NCBI RefSeq assembly: GCF_001426375.1
Contig: NZ_LMEO01000045.1
Location: forward strand, 1,020,609-1,084,608
DNA length: 64,000 nt
Source of the DNA: Paenibacillus sp. Root444D2
GTDB taxonomy: Bacteria > Bacillota > Bacilli > Paenibacillales > NBRC-103111
Direction: 5' to 3'
The notes under the pieces were generated by a model that did no database searches, had not been told where the DNA came from, and saw only the letters and a list, made by a program, of their open reading frames with translations. The position numbers were made by a program, and so were the translations under genes. Position 1 is the first letter of the stretch, and each line of letters starts with the position of its first letter. This document shows positions 23,591-32,800 of this stretch, piece after piece.

Positions 23591-25231
23591 TTAATTCGTT
23601 TTAATCCAGCGAATATCTTTGAGGCGCACTTCGTCTGCAGATTCTTCATAACCGGCATCCGCATAACGTAGAACCCCTAATCCCGTGTCATTATTCAATG
23701 TTGTTTCCAAGCGAATGTCGCTTTCGGTAGATCCGTCCGCTACCAACGTTACACCAGCGCTCGTCATATAACCGGCATAACCGCCTCCTCCCGAATGGAT
23801 CGTCACCAAGTCGGCCATCGAGGAGCAATTCAGCATCGCATTCAAGAGCGGCCAGTCTGCAATCGCATCGCTGCCGTCCTTCATGCGCTCTGTCATAATA
23901 TTCGGGTGTGTCATGGAAGCAGCATCAAGATGATCACGTGAGAAGGCAATTGGTCCTTGAAGTTTACCTTCCCGTACCATTTGGTTCACGGCTAGTGCGA
24001 GCTTCGTACGATCGCCATGCCCAAACCAACCGATTCGAGCTGGCAGTCCTTCTACGGGGACATGTTCACGCGCTAAGCGAATCCAATTCGCAATGACTTC
24101 GTTATCTGAGAAAGCTTCCAAAATAAATTCATCAATAGCGTGAATATCGCTTAGTTCTCCACTAAGAGCGACCCAACGAAATGGTCCAATCGCTCTTGCA
24201 AATAACGGCCGAAGGAAGGCCTCGGTGAAAATATCGATGTCGAAAGCGTTCTGGACGCCATACTCCTTCGCCTGTGAACGAATATTGTTCCCGTTGTCAA
24301 AAACGATAGCACCCCGTTTTTTCAACTCCAGCATCGCTTCAACTTCTACAGCGATTGATGCGCCTGCATCACGCTGCAGCTGCTCTGGATCGTTCGCCCT
24401 AGCTTCCTCCAGCTCTTCCACCCGATACCCGGACGGCACATAGCCATACACGAGATCGTGCGCGGACGTCTGGTCAGTCACAATATCTGGTGTGATCCCG
24501 CGACGTACAAGCTCTGGATAAATGTCAGACGCATTGCCGGTCAATCCTACGGAAACGGGATGTAGATTATCGACAGCTTCTTCAATCCACAATAGTGCCT
24601 CATCTAAGCTCCTCGTTTTACGCTGCAAATAGTTCGTTTGCAAGCGTCGATCTACTCGGTCTTCGGACACCTCGACGCATAGAATTGCAGCTCCTGCCAA
24701 GGTTCCTGCTAAAGGCTGAGCTCCTCCCATACCGCCTAAACCTGCGGTTAAAATGAATTTCCCCGCGAGACTACCATTGAAATGAAGTCTAGCAATGCTT
24801 TGGAAGATTTCATAGGTTCCTTGGATGACACCTTGAGACCCAATATATTGCCATGCTGCCGCTGTTAAGCCGCCCCAAATCAGCAATCCTTTTTCCTGCA
24901 AACGGTAGAAGTTCTCGCTTGTGGCCCAGCGCCCTACCAAATTACAATTCGCCATCACAATAAGGGGAGCAAAACGATGCGTTTTAAAAATACCGATCGG
25001 TTTGCCTGATTGAATGACTAAGGTTTCGTCCTCTTCCAATTCCTTAAGCGTTCTTACGATAGCGTGGTAAGACGGCCAATTTCTTGCTGCCTTTGCTAGA
25101 GCCGCATACACAATGAGCTCTTTTTGGTTCTCGCCATTTTCCAGCACATTCTCTAGCATTCGAAGCAATGCTTCCTGGCGCCAACCCTTACAACGAAGCT
25201 CAAGGCCTCTTGCCGCTGTTATTCGTTCCAT
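23591..25231 (-). CDS. Probable thiourocanate hydratase (HutU-like)
   Basis: About 546 residues, as for urocanate hydratase. Family hallmarks are intact for NAD binding: YIGSQGVIQGTYEIF and AGLGGMGGAQPLAGTLAG. Near residue 400 the HutU active-site stretch ARICW reads GLPARIGWFGHGDRTKL, so the conserved cysteine is glycine. The HutU stretch HHGGGVGMG reads HSGGGGYAGYMTSAG. These changes argue against urocanate and for thiourocanate as substrate, giving a thiohydantoin product. ATG 25231 is preferred over the upstream TTG because AGGAAG lies 6 bases before it. Confidence 0.82.
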   Translation of the reverse strand: MERITAARGLELRCKGWRQEALLRMLENVLENGENQKELIVYAALAKAARNWPSYHAIVRTLKELEEDETLVIQSGKPIGIFKTHRFAPLIVMANCNLVGRWATSENFYRLQEKGLLIWGGLTAAAWQYIGSQGVIQGTYEIFQSIARLHFNGSLAGKFILTAGLGGMGGAQPLAGTLAGAAILCVEVSEDRVDRRLQTNYLQRKTRSLDEALLWIEEAVDNLHPVSVGLTGNASDIYPELVRRGITPDIVTDQTSAHDLVYGYVPSGYRVEELEEARANDPEQLQRDAGASIAVEVEAMLELKKRGAIVFDNGNNIRSQAKEYGVQNAFDIDIFTEAFLRPLFARAIGPFRWVALSGELSDIHAIDEFILEAFSDNEVIANWIRLAREHVPVEGLPARIGWFGHGDRTKLALAVNQMVREGKLQGPIAFSRDHLDAASMTHPNIMTERMKDGSDAIADWPLLNAMLNCSSMADLVTIHSGGGGYAGYMTSAGVTLVADGSTESDIRLETTLNNDTGLGVLRYADAGYEESADEVRLKDIRWIKTN

Positions 25232-25274
25232 GAACATCTTCCTTTCCAATATGCATAATTGTAACGAACCAATA

Positions 25275-26534
25275 TTAGCTATCTAGCTTTTGGTCAAATG
25301 TAATAACAGATCGGATCAATGCCCAAACGCCAAGCGTTACGTCTTCATAGTCAGTCCACTCTTCCGGACAATGACTGCGTCCCTCCTTGCTTGGAACGAA
25401 AATCATCCCGATTGGAGCAATGCGGGACAACTGATTCCCATCATGTCCTGCTCCACTAGGTAAGCTGATCGTAGATGCCGTAGCTGAGCACGCTTCGCGA
25501 ATGACTTGCTGCACTTCAACGTCAACACGGATTGGTTCTGACTTCGACAAGCTGTCGAAACTGATATGAACCCCTCGCACTTCTGCAATCTGATTCGCTT
25601 TTTCCCTATAGATAAGAAGCATTTGTTCGAGAATCTCAACGCTTAGCGATCTGATCTCCAACTCAAAAACAACCCTGCCTGGGATAACATTGGAAGCATT
25701 GGGCTCCACTTGCAGCCGTCCGATTGTCCCTACAACTGGGTCCGAATACGGTTGTCTCGCAATCGCTTCCAGTTCTAAAATGAGCTCTGAAGCGCTGGTC
25801 AACGCGTCCGATCGCATCGTCATTGGTGTCGTCCCTGCGTGATTTGGAACTCCCTCTACGATAATCCGATAGCGATGAATGCCCACTATGCCGGTAACGA
25901 CGCCAAGTTTCATAGCGGATTGCTCCAGTACAGGCCCTTGTTCAATGTGTAGCTCCAGATATATGGCAACATCACCGGTTTTGCGAGAAAGTTGAGATAT
26001 AAAATTAGGCTGACCGCCGGCCCAATGAATGGCTTCCTTTAGAACCAATCCGTTAGGATCTTGTCTTAGCAGCATTTCCTCGGATAAATTATTCACCATG
26101 GCCCTGCTGCCAATCGTCGATATACCAAACTCACTGGGCTCCTCGGCTGTGAAATCGACCACTTCTAGCGGATGCCTTAATCTGGTTCTCGACTCTTGTA
26201 GAACACGAACTAGCTCCAAGCTGGCCACTACACCGATGATTCCATCAAATCGACCTCCGCCTGTCACCGTATCCGTATGAGAACCAACGAGAATCGGCTT
26301 AAGGGATTCATCACTACCCGGCAAAGTGCCAATTAGATTGGATGCAGCATCGTATCTTACATCCATGCCTAAGTCCTGCATTTGCTGTTTCAGCCACACT
26401 CTTCCTTGTTCATACCAAGAAGTAAAGGGTCTTCGAGTCCAGCCGGGTTTATTAGGATCAACGAAAGTGGCGAGTTTTTGAATATCTTCGGCGATTCGTT
26501 CTTTGCTGGGTTGTGTAGGAAGCCGCTCTATCAT
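25275..26534 (-). CDS. N-carbamoyl-L-amino-acid hydrolase (M20 carbamoylase family)
   Basis: Zinc-dependent amidase, 419 residues. Metal ligands lie in VGSHTDTVTGGGRFDG and FTAEEPSEFG, the substrate/dimer region in LELHIEQGPVLE, and the lid hinge in VEGVPNHAGTTPMTMRSDAL. GAGHDGNQLSRIAPIGMIF closes the active site. In the proposed pathway it would cleave N-carbamoyl-L-glutamate to glutamate, CO2 and ammonia. ATG 26534 follows GGAGG and overlaps the hydantoinase stop by four bases, so both are made together. Confidence 0.9.
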   Translation of the reverse strand: MIERLPTQPSKERIAEDIQKLATFVDPNKPGWTRRPFTSWYEQGRVWLKQQMQDLGMDVRYDAASNLIGTLPGSDESLKPILVGSHTDTVTGGGRFDGIIGVVASLELVRVLQESRTRLRHPLEVVDFTAEEPSEFGISTIGSRAMVNNLSEEMLLRQDPNGLVLKEAIHWAGGQPNFISQLSRKTGDVAIYLELHIEQGPVLEQSAMKLGVVTGIVGIHRYRIIVEGVPNHAGTTPMTMRSDALTSASELILELEAIARQPYSDPVVGTIGRLQVEPNASNVIPGRVVFELEIRSLSVEILEQMLLIYREKANQIAEVRGVHISFDSLSKSEPIRVDVEVQQVIREACSATASTISLPSGAGHDGNQLSRIAPIGMIFVPSKEGRSHCPEEWTDYEDVTLGVWALIRSVITFDQKLDS

Positions 26535-27901
26535 AGGTAAACCTCCTTTTTCACGGCAGAGCCAGCGATAAATCGGCCAAAACCGGGCTTTACCTTTACT
26601 TCATACCCATCATAAACCGTTGTTCCACGTACAATGGTATGGACTACTTTCCCTTGAACCTCGCGCTGATGAAAAGGCGACAACTTCGAATGGGATCTAA
26701 AAGCATGCTCATCAATCTCCCACGTCTGGTCCGGATCAATCACGGTAAAATCCGCGTCATAGCCACTCTCAATTTTGCCTTTACCTTGAATTTGAAAGAT
26801 TTCAGCAGGATGCTGCGACAGCCATTTGGCAAACACAACAGGAGATATCCCCCCTTTAATTACTGCCCATTCAAACAATAAGGGAACTATTATTTCCACC
26901 CCTGGCATGCCGGATGCTGCATCAAATATGTTCTGTTCTCCAATATCCTTCTTATCTGTTCCCCAAGGCGCATGATCAGAAGTAATTAGATCAATATGCC
27001 CTTGGAGCTGATGTTCCCACATTCCTTCCACATCTTCAGGCAGTCGCAGCGGAGGATTATTTTTCGCTTTAGGGCCATATCGCTCCAGATCATGAACATC
27101 TAAAAGCAAATAGGGATAGCATGTTTCGGCGGTCACATCAACTAGCATCTGCTTATATATCATAATAAGATCAATTGTTCTTGGATGGCTGACATGGACA
27201 ATATGAAGCTTAACCCCCGTCCAATAAGCAAATTCCATGAGCTTCAATACCGCACTCGTCTCTGTGACCGGAGGTCTTGTTTCCATATGCGCTCTAGGAT
27301 CAATTCGTCCTTCTTGCAGGTAAGATTCGGTAAGATTTTTGATGATTTCATCGTTTTCTGCATGGAACGCAGCTCTAAGGCCAGTTTGACGTATCAGCGC
27401 CATTGCTTTCATTATTTCTGAATCCGGTATCTGAGGAAAACGGTACGGATCGGTCTCAAACGTCGACATTTTAAAAGCAATGGCTCCCGCTTCCGCTAAT
27501 GGAACAATCTGCTGAGTCCCACCTGTCTTCGCGATGGTTGCCCATAATCCAATGTCTATCAGCGCTTCTTGCTCTAACCTTTGAACTTTTTTCTGAAATT
27601 CAGTTACGTTATGAATCGGCTCAGGCAGATCATACGGCATATCTAGAATCGTCGTTAACCCACCAACCGCAGCCGAGGCCGAAGTCGTCACAAACCCTTC
27701 CAGCGGATTGCTGAAACAGTGTACATGAGCATCGATCATGCCTGGAAAGATGAGGCATTGGCCAAAATCTTGTACGCTTAATGCTTGCAGCTGACCTACG
27801 TCGGCAATTCTGTCAATTTTGCCTTCTTTGATACCAATTTCCCCATAGAAAACTTCATTTTCCAAAACGATATTGCCTCTTAGGATTAAATCAAGCATCA
27901 T
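26531..27901 (-). CDS. Hydantoinase / dihydropyrimidinase-like amidohydrolase
   Basis: Metal-dependent cyclic amidase, about 456 residues. GMIDAHVHCFSN gives the HxH pair, IAFKMSTFETD holds the lysine that is normally carboxylated, FHAENDEI and LHIVHVSHPRT supply bridging histidines, and LITSDHAPWGTD the catalytic Asp. It would open hydantoin-5-propionate to N-carbamoylglutamate. ATG 27901 is preferred, with AGAGG about 8 bases upstream. A TTG at 27964 would add 21 residues but lies inside a terminator hairpin. Substrate could also be allantoin or dihydroorotate; the context favours a hydantoin. Confidence 0.87.
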   Translation of the reverse strand: MMLDLILRGNIVLENEVFYGEIGIKEGKIDRIADVGQLQALSVQDFGQCLIFPGMIDAHVHCFSNPLEGFVTTSASAAVGGLTTILDMPYDLPEPIHNVTEFQKKVQRLEQEALIDIGLWATIAKTGGTQQIVPLAEAGAIAFKMSTFETDPYRFPQIPDSEIMKAMALIRQTGLRAAFHAENDEIIKNLTESYLQEGRIDPRAHMETRPPVTETSAVLKLMEFAYWTGVKLHIVHVSHPRTIDLIMIYKQMLVDVTAETCYPYLLLDVHDLERYGPKAKNNPPLRLPEDVEGMWEHQLQGHIDLITSDHAPWGTDKKDIGEQNIFDAASGMPGVEIIVPLLFEWAVIKGGISPVVFAKWLSQHPAEIFQIQGKGKIESGYDADFTVIDPDQTWEIDEHAFRSHSKLSPFHQREVQGKVVHTIVRGTTVYDGYEVKVKPGFGRFIAGSAVKKEVYL

Positions 27902-27961
27902 GCCATAACCTCTTCCATGTGGAGTAGATACTTCGATAGCTGTCTGGTTGTGTGTAAAGCT

Positions 27962-27998
27962 CAAAAGACAGACATGTACAAGATTTCACAGGTCTGTC
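27962..27998 (-). terminator. Intrinsic terminator between EamA and hydantoinase genes
   Basis: Minus strand GACAGACCTGT pairs with ACATGTCTGTC around a short loop and is followed by TTTTGA. It lies directly after the EamA stop. It could reduce read-through from the transporter half of the cluster into the catabolic half. Confidence 0.6.
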
Positions 27999-28005
27999 CT
28001 TCTAT

Positions 28006-28923
28006 TTAATTCCCTTCAAATTCCGACTCCAGCCGATTTCGCTTGACCTGCTTAACCAACGATCTATTGGAGGTAAATACACCTATCAAGATGCAAATCC
28101 CACCGCATATCTGAGTCAAATGAATGGCATCGCCAAGGAATAAATAACCGGTCAATATGGCAATGAATGGCGGTAAATTGTTAAATAGAGACGCTGTTCC
28201 TGGACCCACGATTGCTACGCCGCGAATCCACCATAATCCAGCCAAGACATTAAGAAGTCCGCCTGCTACAAGCAGTGACCACATAAAGAGATCTCCATGC
28301 ATATCCAAATGTCCAAACCAATTCTCTCCCGCGACAAAAGGAGCCATCAGCACACCTCCAACCATCGTGGAATACAACGAGATTGAAAAAGGCGACATTC
28401 TCTTAGATAGATGCGGTGTAAACAACACACTGATTGAAAAACCAAGCATCGCAATAAGCAGATACCAATCACCTATCGAAACATGCAATGACAGACCGTT
28501 GAAACCAACTATCACCAAGACACCTAGAAAACCAAATAATGCTCCAGCAACCTTCATCCAACTAAATCTTGTTTTCAGAAAAATAACTTCCAAGAATAGT
28601 GTGGCTAAGGGTGCCACCGCATAAATCAAAGACGCATTAGCAGCTGTAGAAAATTGAAGACCAATAAAATATAAAGGCTGCTGAATCAATGTAAAAAAGA
28701 CGGCAGATCCAAGGAGCAGCAGCCATTCCCTCCTTGTCGGATGCTGAATAACTTGAGTCCTAGATACAGCTAATAACAAAGTTCCTGTTACGCAGATTCG
28801 CAAGAAAGATAACAATACGGGTGAGAAAGCACGAAGCAAATAAGCGCTTAGTACATAAGTAACACCCCAAATCATGGCTACAGCGAATAACCCGGCGATC
28901 GCAGATTTATGCTCGGACATCAT
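28006..28923 (-). CDS. EamA/DMT-family transporter
   Basis: Ten-helix drug/metabolite transporter, about 305 residues, with two EamA repeats (about 10-140 and 150-290). AMIWGVTYVLSAYLLRAFSP opens helix 1 and IALTGYLF-type helices end repeat 2. Such proteins usually export amino acids or amines. In this cluster it may expel a by-product or move a related metabolite. AGGAAG precedes tandem ATGs at 28923 and 28920. A membrane role is clear; the substrate is unknown. Confidence 0.85.
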   Translation of the reverse strand: MMSEHKSAIAGLFAVAMIWGVTYVLSAYLLRAFSPVLLSFLRICVTGTLLLAVSRTQVIQHPTRREWLLLLGSAVFFTLIQQPLYFIGLQFSTAANASLIYAVAPLATLFLEVIFLKTRFSWMKVAGALFGFLGVLVIVGFNGLSLHVSIGDWYLLIAMLGFSISVLFTPHLSKRMSPFSISLYSTMVGGVLMAPFVAGENWFGHLDMHGDLFMWSLLVAGGLLNVLAGLWWIRGVAIVGPGTASLFNNLPPFIAILTGYLFLGDAIHLTQICGGICILIGVFTSNRSLVKQVKRNRLESEFEGN

Positions 28924-28947
28924 TCGCACTTCCTACTCTGTAAGATC

Positions 28948-29781
28948 TCATGAACTTTCATGAGTGAGTGCAATTTGCTTATAAGGAAGTCGGTCTTTTT
29001 CTTCCAAGGACCACTTCTCTCCATCAATCATTAACGCATCTACTTCTTCGTTATAGAAGCTTAGCAAGCCCGCTATTTCGTGAACCTCAGGTAGAGCTTC
29101 AGCGTAGCTCCAGACCACATCTTTGAACGTTCTCCCGCCAAGCGATGCTGACCAATATGAGGCTGTCCCTTTGTAAGGGCATCGCGTCACGCTATCCGAA
29201 GCGGTAAGTAGATCGAGTCTTATATCCACTTTGGGCAAATAGTACCGCGGAGTAAGTCCCGTTTCGTAGAGGATGACGGGACGTCGACTATCGGCAACAA
29301 GCTCGCCTCCCACGATCACCTGGATGTGTCGAGAACTCGGGATAGCGTCAATTCTGGAATATGGATCTCGCGCATGTACGAAAATCTCTTCTTCCTCCTC
29401 GAACCAAGCGTCAGCTTTCTTCCAAACGAAAGAGACATAGTCCTTCAAGAACCCGCTCTCTGAACTAGGATCTGAATAGCTCCAAGCAGCCCGTTCAATG
29501 GTTTGATCACCAATGTGAATATCCCAGTAATCTGCTTCTCCTTTGTTTGCATGATCTTCTCGATACGCCGCTAATGCAAGATGTTCGGTACGAACATCAG
29601 AGCGAGGGAAGTAATAAACCGGCAGCTTCCCTGTTTCTGTAACGACCAGAACTTGCTTGCTATCTGCAACCGTTACGCCCCTGAAGATAACCCGAATCCA
29701 TCTCGGACTAATCTCAGCGCGAATCTGCCATCCCGTGCGGTTACCGTCTCTTAAAGACCACTGTGGGTCAACATGTGCCAT
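28948..29781 (-). CDS. Tandem DUF427-domain protein
   Basis: 277 residues built of two DUF427 (PF04248) repeats, each carrying RHIQVIVGGELVADSRR-like strands and the CPYKGTASYW motif. Residues about 25-125 form repeat 1 and 150-250 repeat 2. The first repeat has NKGEADYWDI in place of CPYKGTASYW. The family is widespread, with no firmly established biochemical activity. A paralogue lies at 34.2-35.0 kb just upstream of the importer genes, so two copies flank the transport genes. It is co-transcribed with the monooxygenase gene 14 bases upstream. Confidence 0.85.
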   Translation of the reverse strand: MAHVDPQWSLRDGNRTGWQIRAEISPRWIRVIFRGVTVADSKQVLVVTETGKLPVYYFPRSDVRTEHLALAAYREDHANKGEADYWDIHIGDQTIERAAWSYSDPSSESGFLKDYVSFVWKKADAWFEEEEEIFVHARDPYSRIDAIPSSRHIQVIVGGELVADSRRPVILYETGLTPRYYLPKVDIRLDLLTASDSVTRCPYKGTASYWSASLGGRTFKDVVWSYAEALPEVHEIAGLLSFYNEEVDALMIDGEKWSLEEKDRLPYKQIALTHESS

Positions 29782-29795
29782 TAAAATCCCTCTCC

Positions 29796-31154
29796 TTATA
29801 CACGAACTGAATTGAATCGATTAGCAGGCCGTTGTAAATATAAATGATCTCGCAGCGTTCTTCCGGTGTATTCGGTACGGAACAACCCTCTGCGTTGCAG
29901 TTCTGGAATAACCAAATTCACAAAGTCATCAAGACTACCTGGTAAATGTGGGAAGGCAATATTAAAACCGTCGGCAGCACCATGAACAAACCATTCTTCG
30001 AGATGATCCGCGATTTGTTCCGGTGTTCCAGCAAAGCCTCTTTTGTTCGTAATTCGTTGGTACAGCTGACGAAGTGTTAACGGTTCTTGCTTCAGAAGCT
30101 CTCGAATACGCTCGAGACCACTCTTGCTTTGATTGAAATCATCAATCTCTGGCAAGAAAGGCAATGGTTCGTCTAAGGGGTAAGATGAAATGTCCTGCCC
30201 TAGATAGTGTGATAGCAAATCTAACCCCAACTGCTGAGGGGTTAGCTCCTCAATAATCGCTAACTGTTCTTTGGCTTCTGACTCCGTTCGCCCGATAATA
30301 GGCATAACCCCCGGCAGAATCTTCAATTCGTCTCGGTGCCTGTCGTATTTGGCCATCCTGCCTTTTATATCTTCATATAACCGCTGACCATCTTGAAGCG
30401 AACCGCCGGGAGCAAAGGTTGAGCCTGGCGCGAAGACAACTTCCGCTTTGGCAGCGGCAAGCTCCTTCCCTGCCTCCGAGGCACCCGCTTGAATCAGAAC
30501 CGGGTGTCCCTGTGGCGGTCTTGTTACGTTCAATGGACCTCGAACAGAGAAGTCATTCCCTTTATAATCGAGATTATGCAGCTTATCTTTATCTGCGAAA
30601 TACCCGCTAGCTTTGTCAAAAAGTAAAGCATCGTCTTCCCAGCTATCCCACAATCCTTGTGTCACATCGACAAACTCGCTGGCACGTTCATATCGCAAAG
30701 CATGCTGCAAATGCTTCTCTTTACCAAAGTTCCTAGCCTCTTCATCCGTCTGGGAAGTCACAATATTCCATGCTGCGCGACCATTGCTCAAATAATCCAG
30801 TGTAGCTAGCTTTCTTGCAATGTGATAAGGCTCGTTATAGGTAGTCGAAATTGTAGCAGCCAAACCGATATGCTCCGTCACGACTGACAACGCGGATAAC
30901 AGTGAAAACGGCTCTGGCCGGATACTGTTAGAATGACTAATACCTGATTCAAACCGATCCCAGACATACAGCTCGTCGGCATAAAAGAACATATCAAACT
31001 TCCCGCGCTCTGCCGTCTGCACAATGCGTTTATAATAATTAAAATCGAGCAGTCCTTCAGCTTCAGCCTTCGGATGCCGCCAACTAGAGATATGTTCGCC
31101 AGCTGGAAAATACATCATCGCGCCAAGCGCCATTTGCCGTTTCACTTTGCTCAT
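29796..31154 (-). CDS. LLM-class FMN-dependent monooxygenase (NtaA/SnaA/DszA family)
   Basis: About 452 residues. MALGAMMYFPAGEHISSWRH opens the barrel. NGRAAWNIVTSQTDEEARNF, RPPQGHPVLIQAGASEAGKE and FAGTPEQIADHLEEWF are family blocks, and ELQRRGLFRTEYTGRTLRDH the C-terminus. Needs reduced FMN from a reductase. ATG 31154 is preferred with GGAGG nine bases upstream; using the earlier ATG would overlap the binding-protein gene. Located between the OpuC-like importer and the DUF427 gene. The five-step ergothioneine pathway does not need a monooxygenase, so this enzyme may process a second imported substrate such as an S-methyl or S-oxidised analogue. Confidence 0.9.
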   Translation of the reverse strand: MSKVKRQMALGAMMYFPAGEHISSWRHPKAEAEGLLDFNYYKRIVQTAERGKFDMFFYADELYVWDRFESGISHSNSIRPEPFSLLSALSVVTEHIGLAATISTTYNEPYHIARKLATLDYLSNGRAAWNIVTSQTDEEARNFGKEKHLQHALRYERASEFVDVTQGLWDSWEDDALLFDKASGYFADKDKLHNLDYKGNDFSVRGPLNVTRPPQGHPVLIQAGASEAGKELAAAKAEVVFAPGSTFAPGGSLQDGQRLYEDIKGRMAKYDRHRDELKILPGVMPIIGRTESEAKEQLAIIEELTPQQLGLDLLSHYLGQDISSYPLDEPLPFLPEIDDFNQSKSGLERIRELLKQEPLTLRQLYQRITNKRGFAGTPEQIADHLEEWFVHGAADGFNIAFPHLPGSLDDFVNLVIPELQRRGLFRTEYTGRTLRDHLYLQRPANRFNSVRV

Positions 31155-31180
31155 ATCTGTCATCCTCCTTGGATTCGAAT

Positions 31181-32122
31181 TTATTTTTTGATTAAATCTT
31201 TGGAAAGCAACCATTCTTTGGCTACATCCAGCGCTGGTCTTTGTTTCAATTCAACTTCGCTGTTCAATTTCTGCATCTCTGCATCCGTAATTTTTCCAGC
31301 TAGCTTATTCAGGACAGTTTTCAGTTCAGGGTGATCTTTCAGGACAGCATCACGTACTAATGGAACCGCATAGTAGGGTAAGAACACATGTTTGTCATCT
31401 TCCAAAACAACAATAGGCTTCACCGTAATTTGGCTATCTGTCGTAAATAGAATCATCGAATCAATTAACTTCTGATCGATCGCTTGGTAAGCGAGACCCG
31501 GATTCTGAATCGTTTTAATCTCTTTGAACTTTGGATTGTACGTTTTTAGAATGGGTGGCCATGCATCTGGGCGGTTGATGAATTCTTCACTGGCTCCGAA
31601 GATGAGTTCGCCTGATTTCGCAGCAAGCTGCGACGTTGTTTTAATTCCAAATTTCTCTGCTTGTTCTTTACGTAAGCCAAAAGCGTAAGTATTATTGAAA
31701 CCAATTGGATCAAGAACCGTGATCTGGTTTTTCTCTTTCAAGTCTTTTTTCACTTTGTCAAAAGCTTTTTGTGGGTCAAACTCCGCTTCAGCTTTGAGAA
31801 TGTTGATCAGTGCTGTCCCCGTATATTCCACATAGGTATCCACTTTATTTTCTTTCACTGCGCTCCACAGGAGCGAGTTGTCTAATTTGGTAATATCCGT
31901 TTTAAGTTTTGTGTCATTTTCAATTAAAAGTTTAAACGCATTTGCCAAAATGTCAGATTCCGCAAATCCTTTGGTCGCGATTTTGATCGTATCCGAGGAG
32001 CTTGAGGCTGATTTGGAGCAGCCGGTAAGAGCCGCTGTTAAAGCGATTGCTAGCCCAATCGTTGCCGTTTTTTGAAGCCAATACCCTTGCTTTTTGCCTG
32101 ATTGTTGTTTTAGGAATTTCAT
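31181..32122 (-). CDS. OpuC/EgtU-like substrate-binding lipoprotein
   Basis: Binding protein of the quaternary-ammonium ABC family (OpuAC), 313 residues. A signal peptide ends in ALTGC with lipid-accepting Cys35. The mature fold begins IKIATKGFAESDILANAFKL and includes YVEYTGTALINIL and KLIDSMILFTTDSQI. Such proteins bind betaine, choline, carnitine or, in the EgtU type, ergothioneine. The ergothioneine-type catabolic genes downstream make ergothioneine a likely ligand. The protein is free-standing rather than fused to the permease as in EgtU. It follows the permease gene by 27 bases. Confidence 0.87.
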   Translation of the reverse strand: MKFLKQQSGKKQGYWLQKTATIGLAIALTAALTGCSKSASSSSDTIKIATKGFAESDILANAFKLLIENDTKLKTDITKLDNSLLWSAVKENKVDTYVEYTGTALINILKAEAEFDPQKAFDKVKKDLKEKNQITVLDPIGFNNTYAFGLRKEQAEKFGIKTTSQLAAKSGELIFGASEEFINRPDAWPPILKTYNPKFKEIKTIQNPGLAYQAIDQKLIDSMILFTTDSQITVKPIVVLEDDKHVFLPYYAVPLVRDAVLKDHPELKTVLNKLAGKITDAEMQKLNSEVELKQRPALDVAKEWLLSKDLIKK

Positions 32123-32149
32123 TGAAATGATCCCCTTTCGTTGTACCTG

Positions 32150-32800
32150 TTATATTTTTGTTTGGTGACGCAAGCCTTTCGGCGTTAACCAACGATTTAA
32201 TCCCAGAAGTGATAAGTTAACGATAATAACTAGCAGAGACACCGGAATGGCGCCTTCCAAAATGGTGTTCGTGTTGATCATGGCAATCCCACGTGTAATG
32301 ATGTCCCCCAAACCTCCTGCGGCTATATATGTTGCAATTGTAGCTAAGCTGATGGTTTGCACAGCCACTAAACGAACGCCTGCCATGATAAAGCTTCGCG
32401 CGATAGGCAATTGAACCATCCACAGAATTTGCCACCGAGTCATTCCCATCCCTGTACCTGCTTCAATCAACGATGGTGTCACACTAGAAACCCCTACATA
32501 GGTGTTTTGTAAAATAGGGAGCAAGGCGTACAAGGTCAAAGCGATTATCGCCGGCTTCGTACCAATGCCAACTAACGGGATCATAAATCCGAATAATGCT
32601 AGACTCGGAATCGTTTGTATCACGGAGACAACCGTGATTACCCCATTCGCTAATCGCTTGTGTGTCGTCAGATAAATGCCAAACGGTATGGCAATGAGGC
32701 AAGCAAGAATGACCGAAATGAGGGACAGCTCGATGTGCTCACCTGTTTTCTGCACAATCTTAGGCCAATCCGCTTGCACCGTATTCCAAAATTGATTCAT
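32150..32800 (-). CDS. OpuCB/OpuCD-like quaternary-ammonium ABC permease
   Basis: 216-residue membrane protein with about five helices, the size of OpuCB. HIELSLISVILACLIAIPFG starts helix 1. IPSLALFGFMIPLVGIGTKP and the EAA-type loop SLIEAGTGMGMTRWQILWMVQLPIARSF follow in the middle of the chain. Only one permease gene is present, so the channel is probably a homodimer. The start overlaps the ATPase stop by four bases. Confidence 0.9.
   Translation of the reverse strand: MNQFWNTVQADWPKIVQKTGEHIELSLISVILACLIAIPFGIYLTTHKRLANGVITVVSVIQTIPSLALFGFMIPLVGIGTKPAIIALTLYALLPILQNTYVGVSSVTPSLIEAGTGMGMTRWQILWMVQLPIARSFIMAGVRLVAVQTISLATIATYIAAGGLGDIITRGIAMINTNTILEGAIPVSLLVIIVNLSLLGLNRWLTPKGLRHQTKI

Noticed and set aside
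20879..27901. Reading the lyase and hydratase genes as an ordinary histidine utilisation (hut) operon
   Set aside because: The MIO triad and the HutU cysteine are missing, imidazolonepropionase and formiminoglutamase genes are absent, and a DUF917 gene and a carbamoylase are present instead.
27901..27964. TTG 27964 as start of the hydantoinase
   Set aside because: It falls within the terminator hairpin and has no ribosome-binding site. ATG 27901 is well placed and matches the usual N-terminus.
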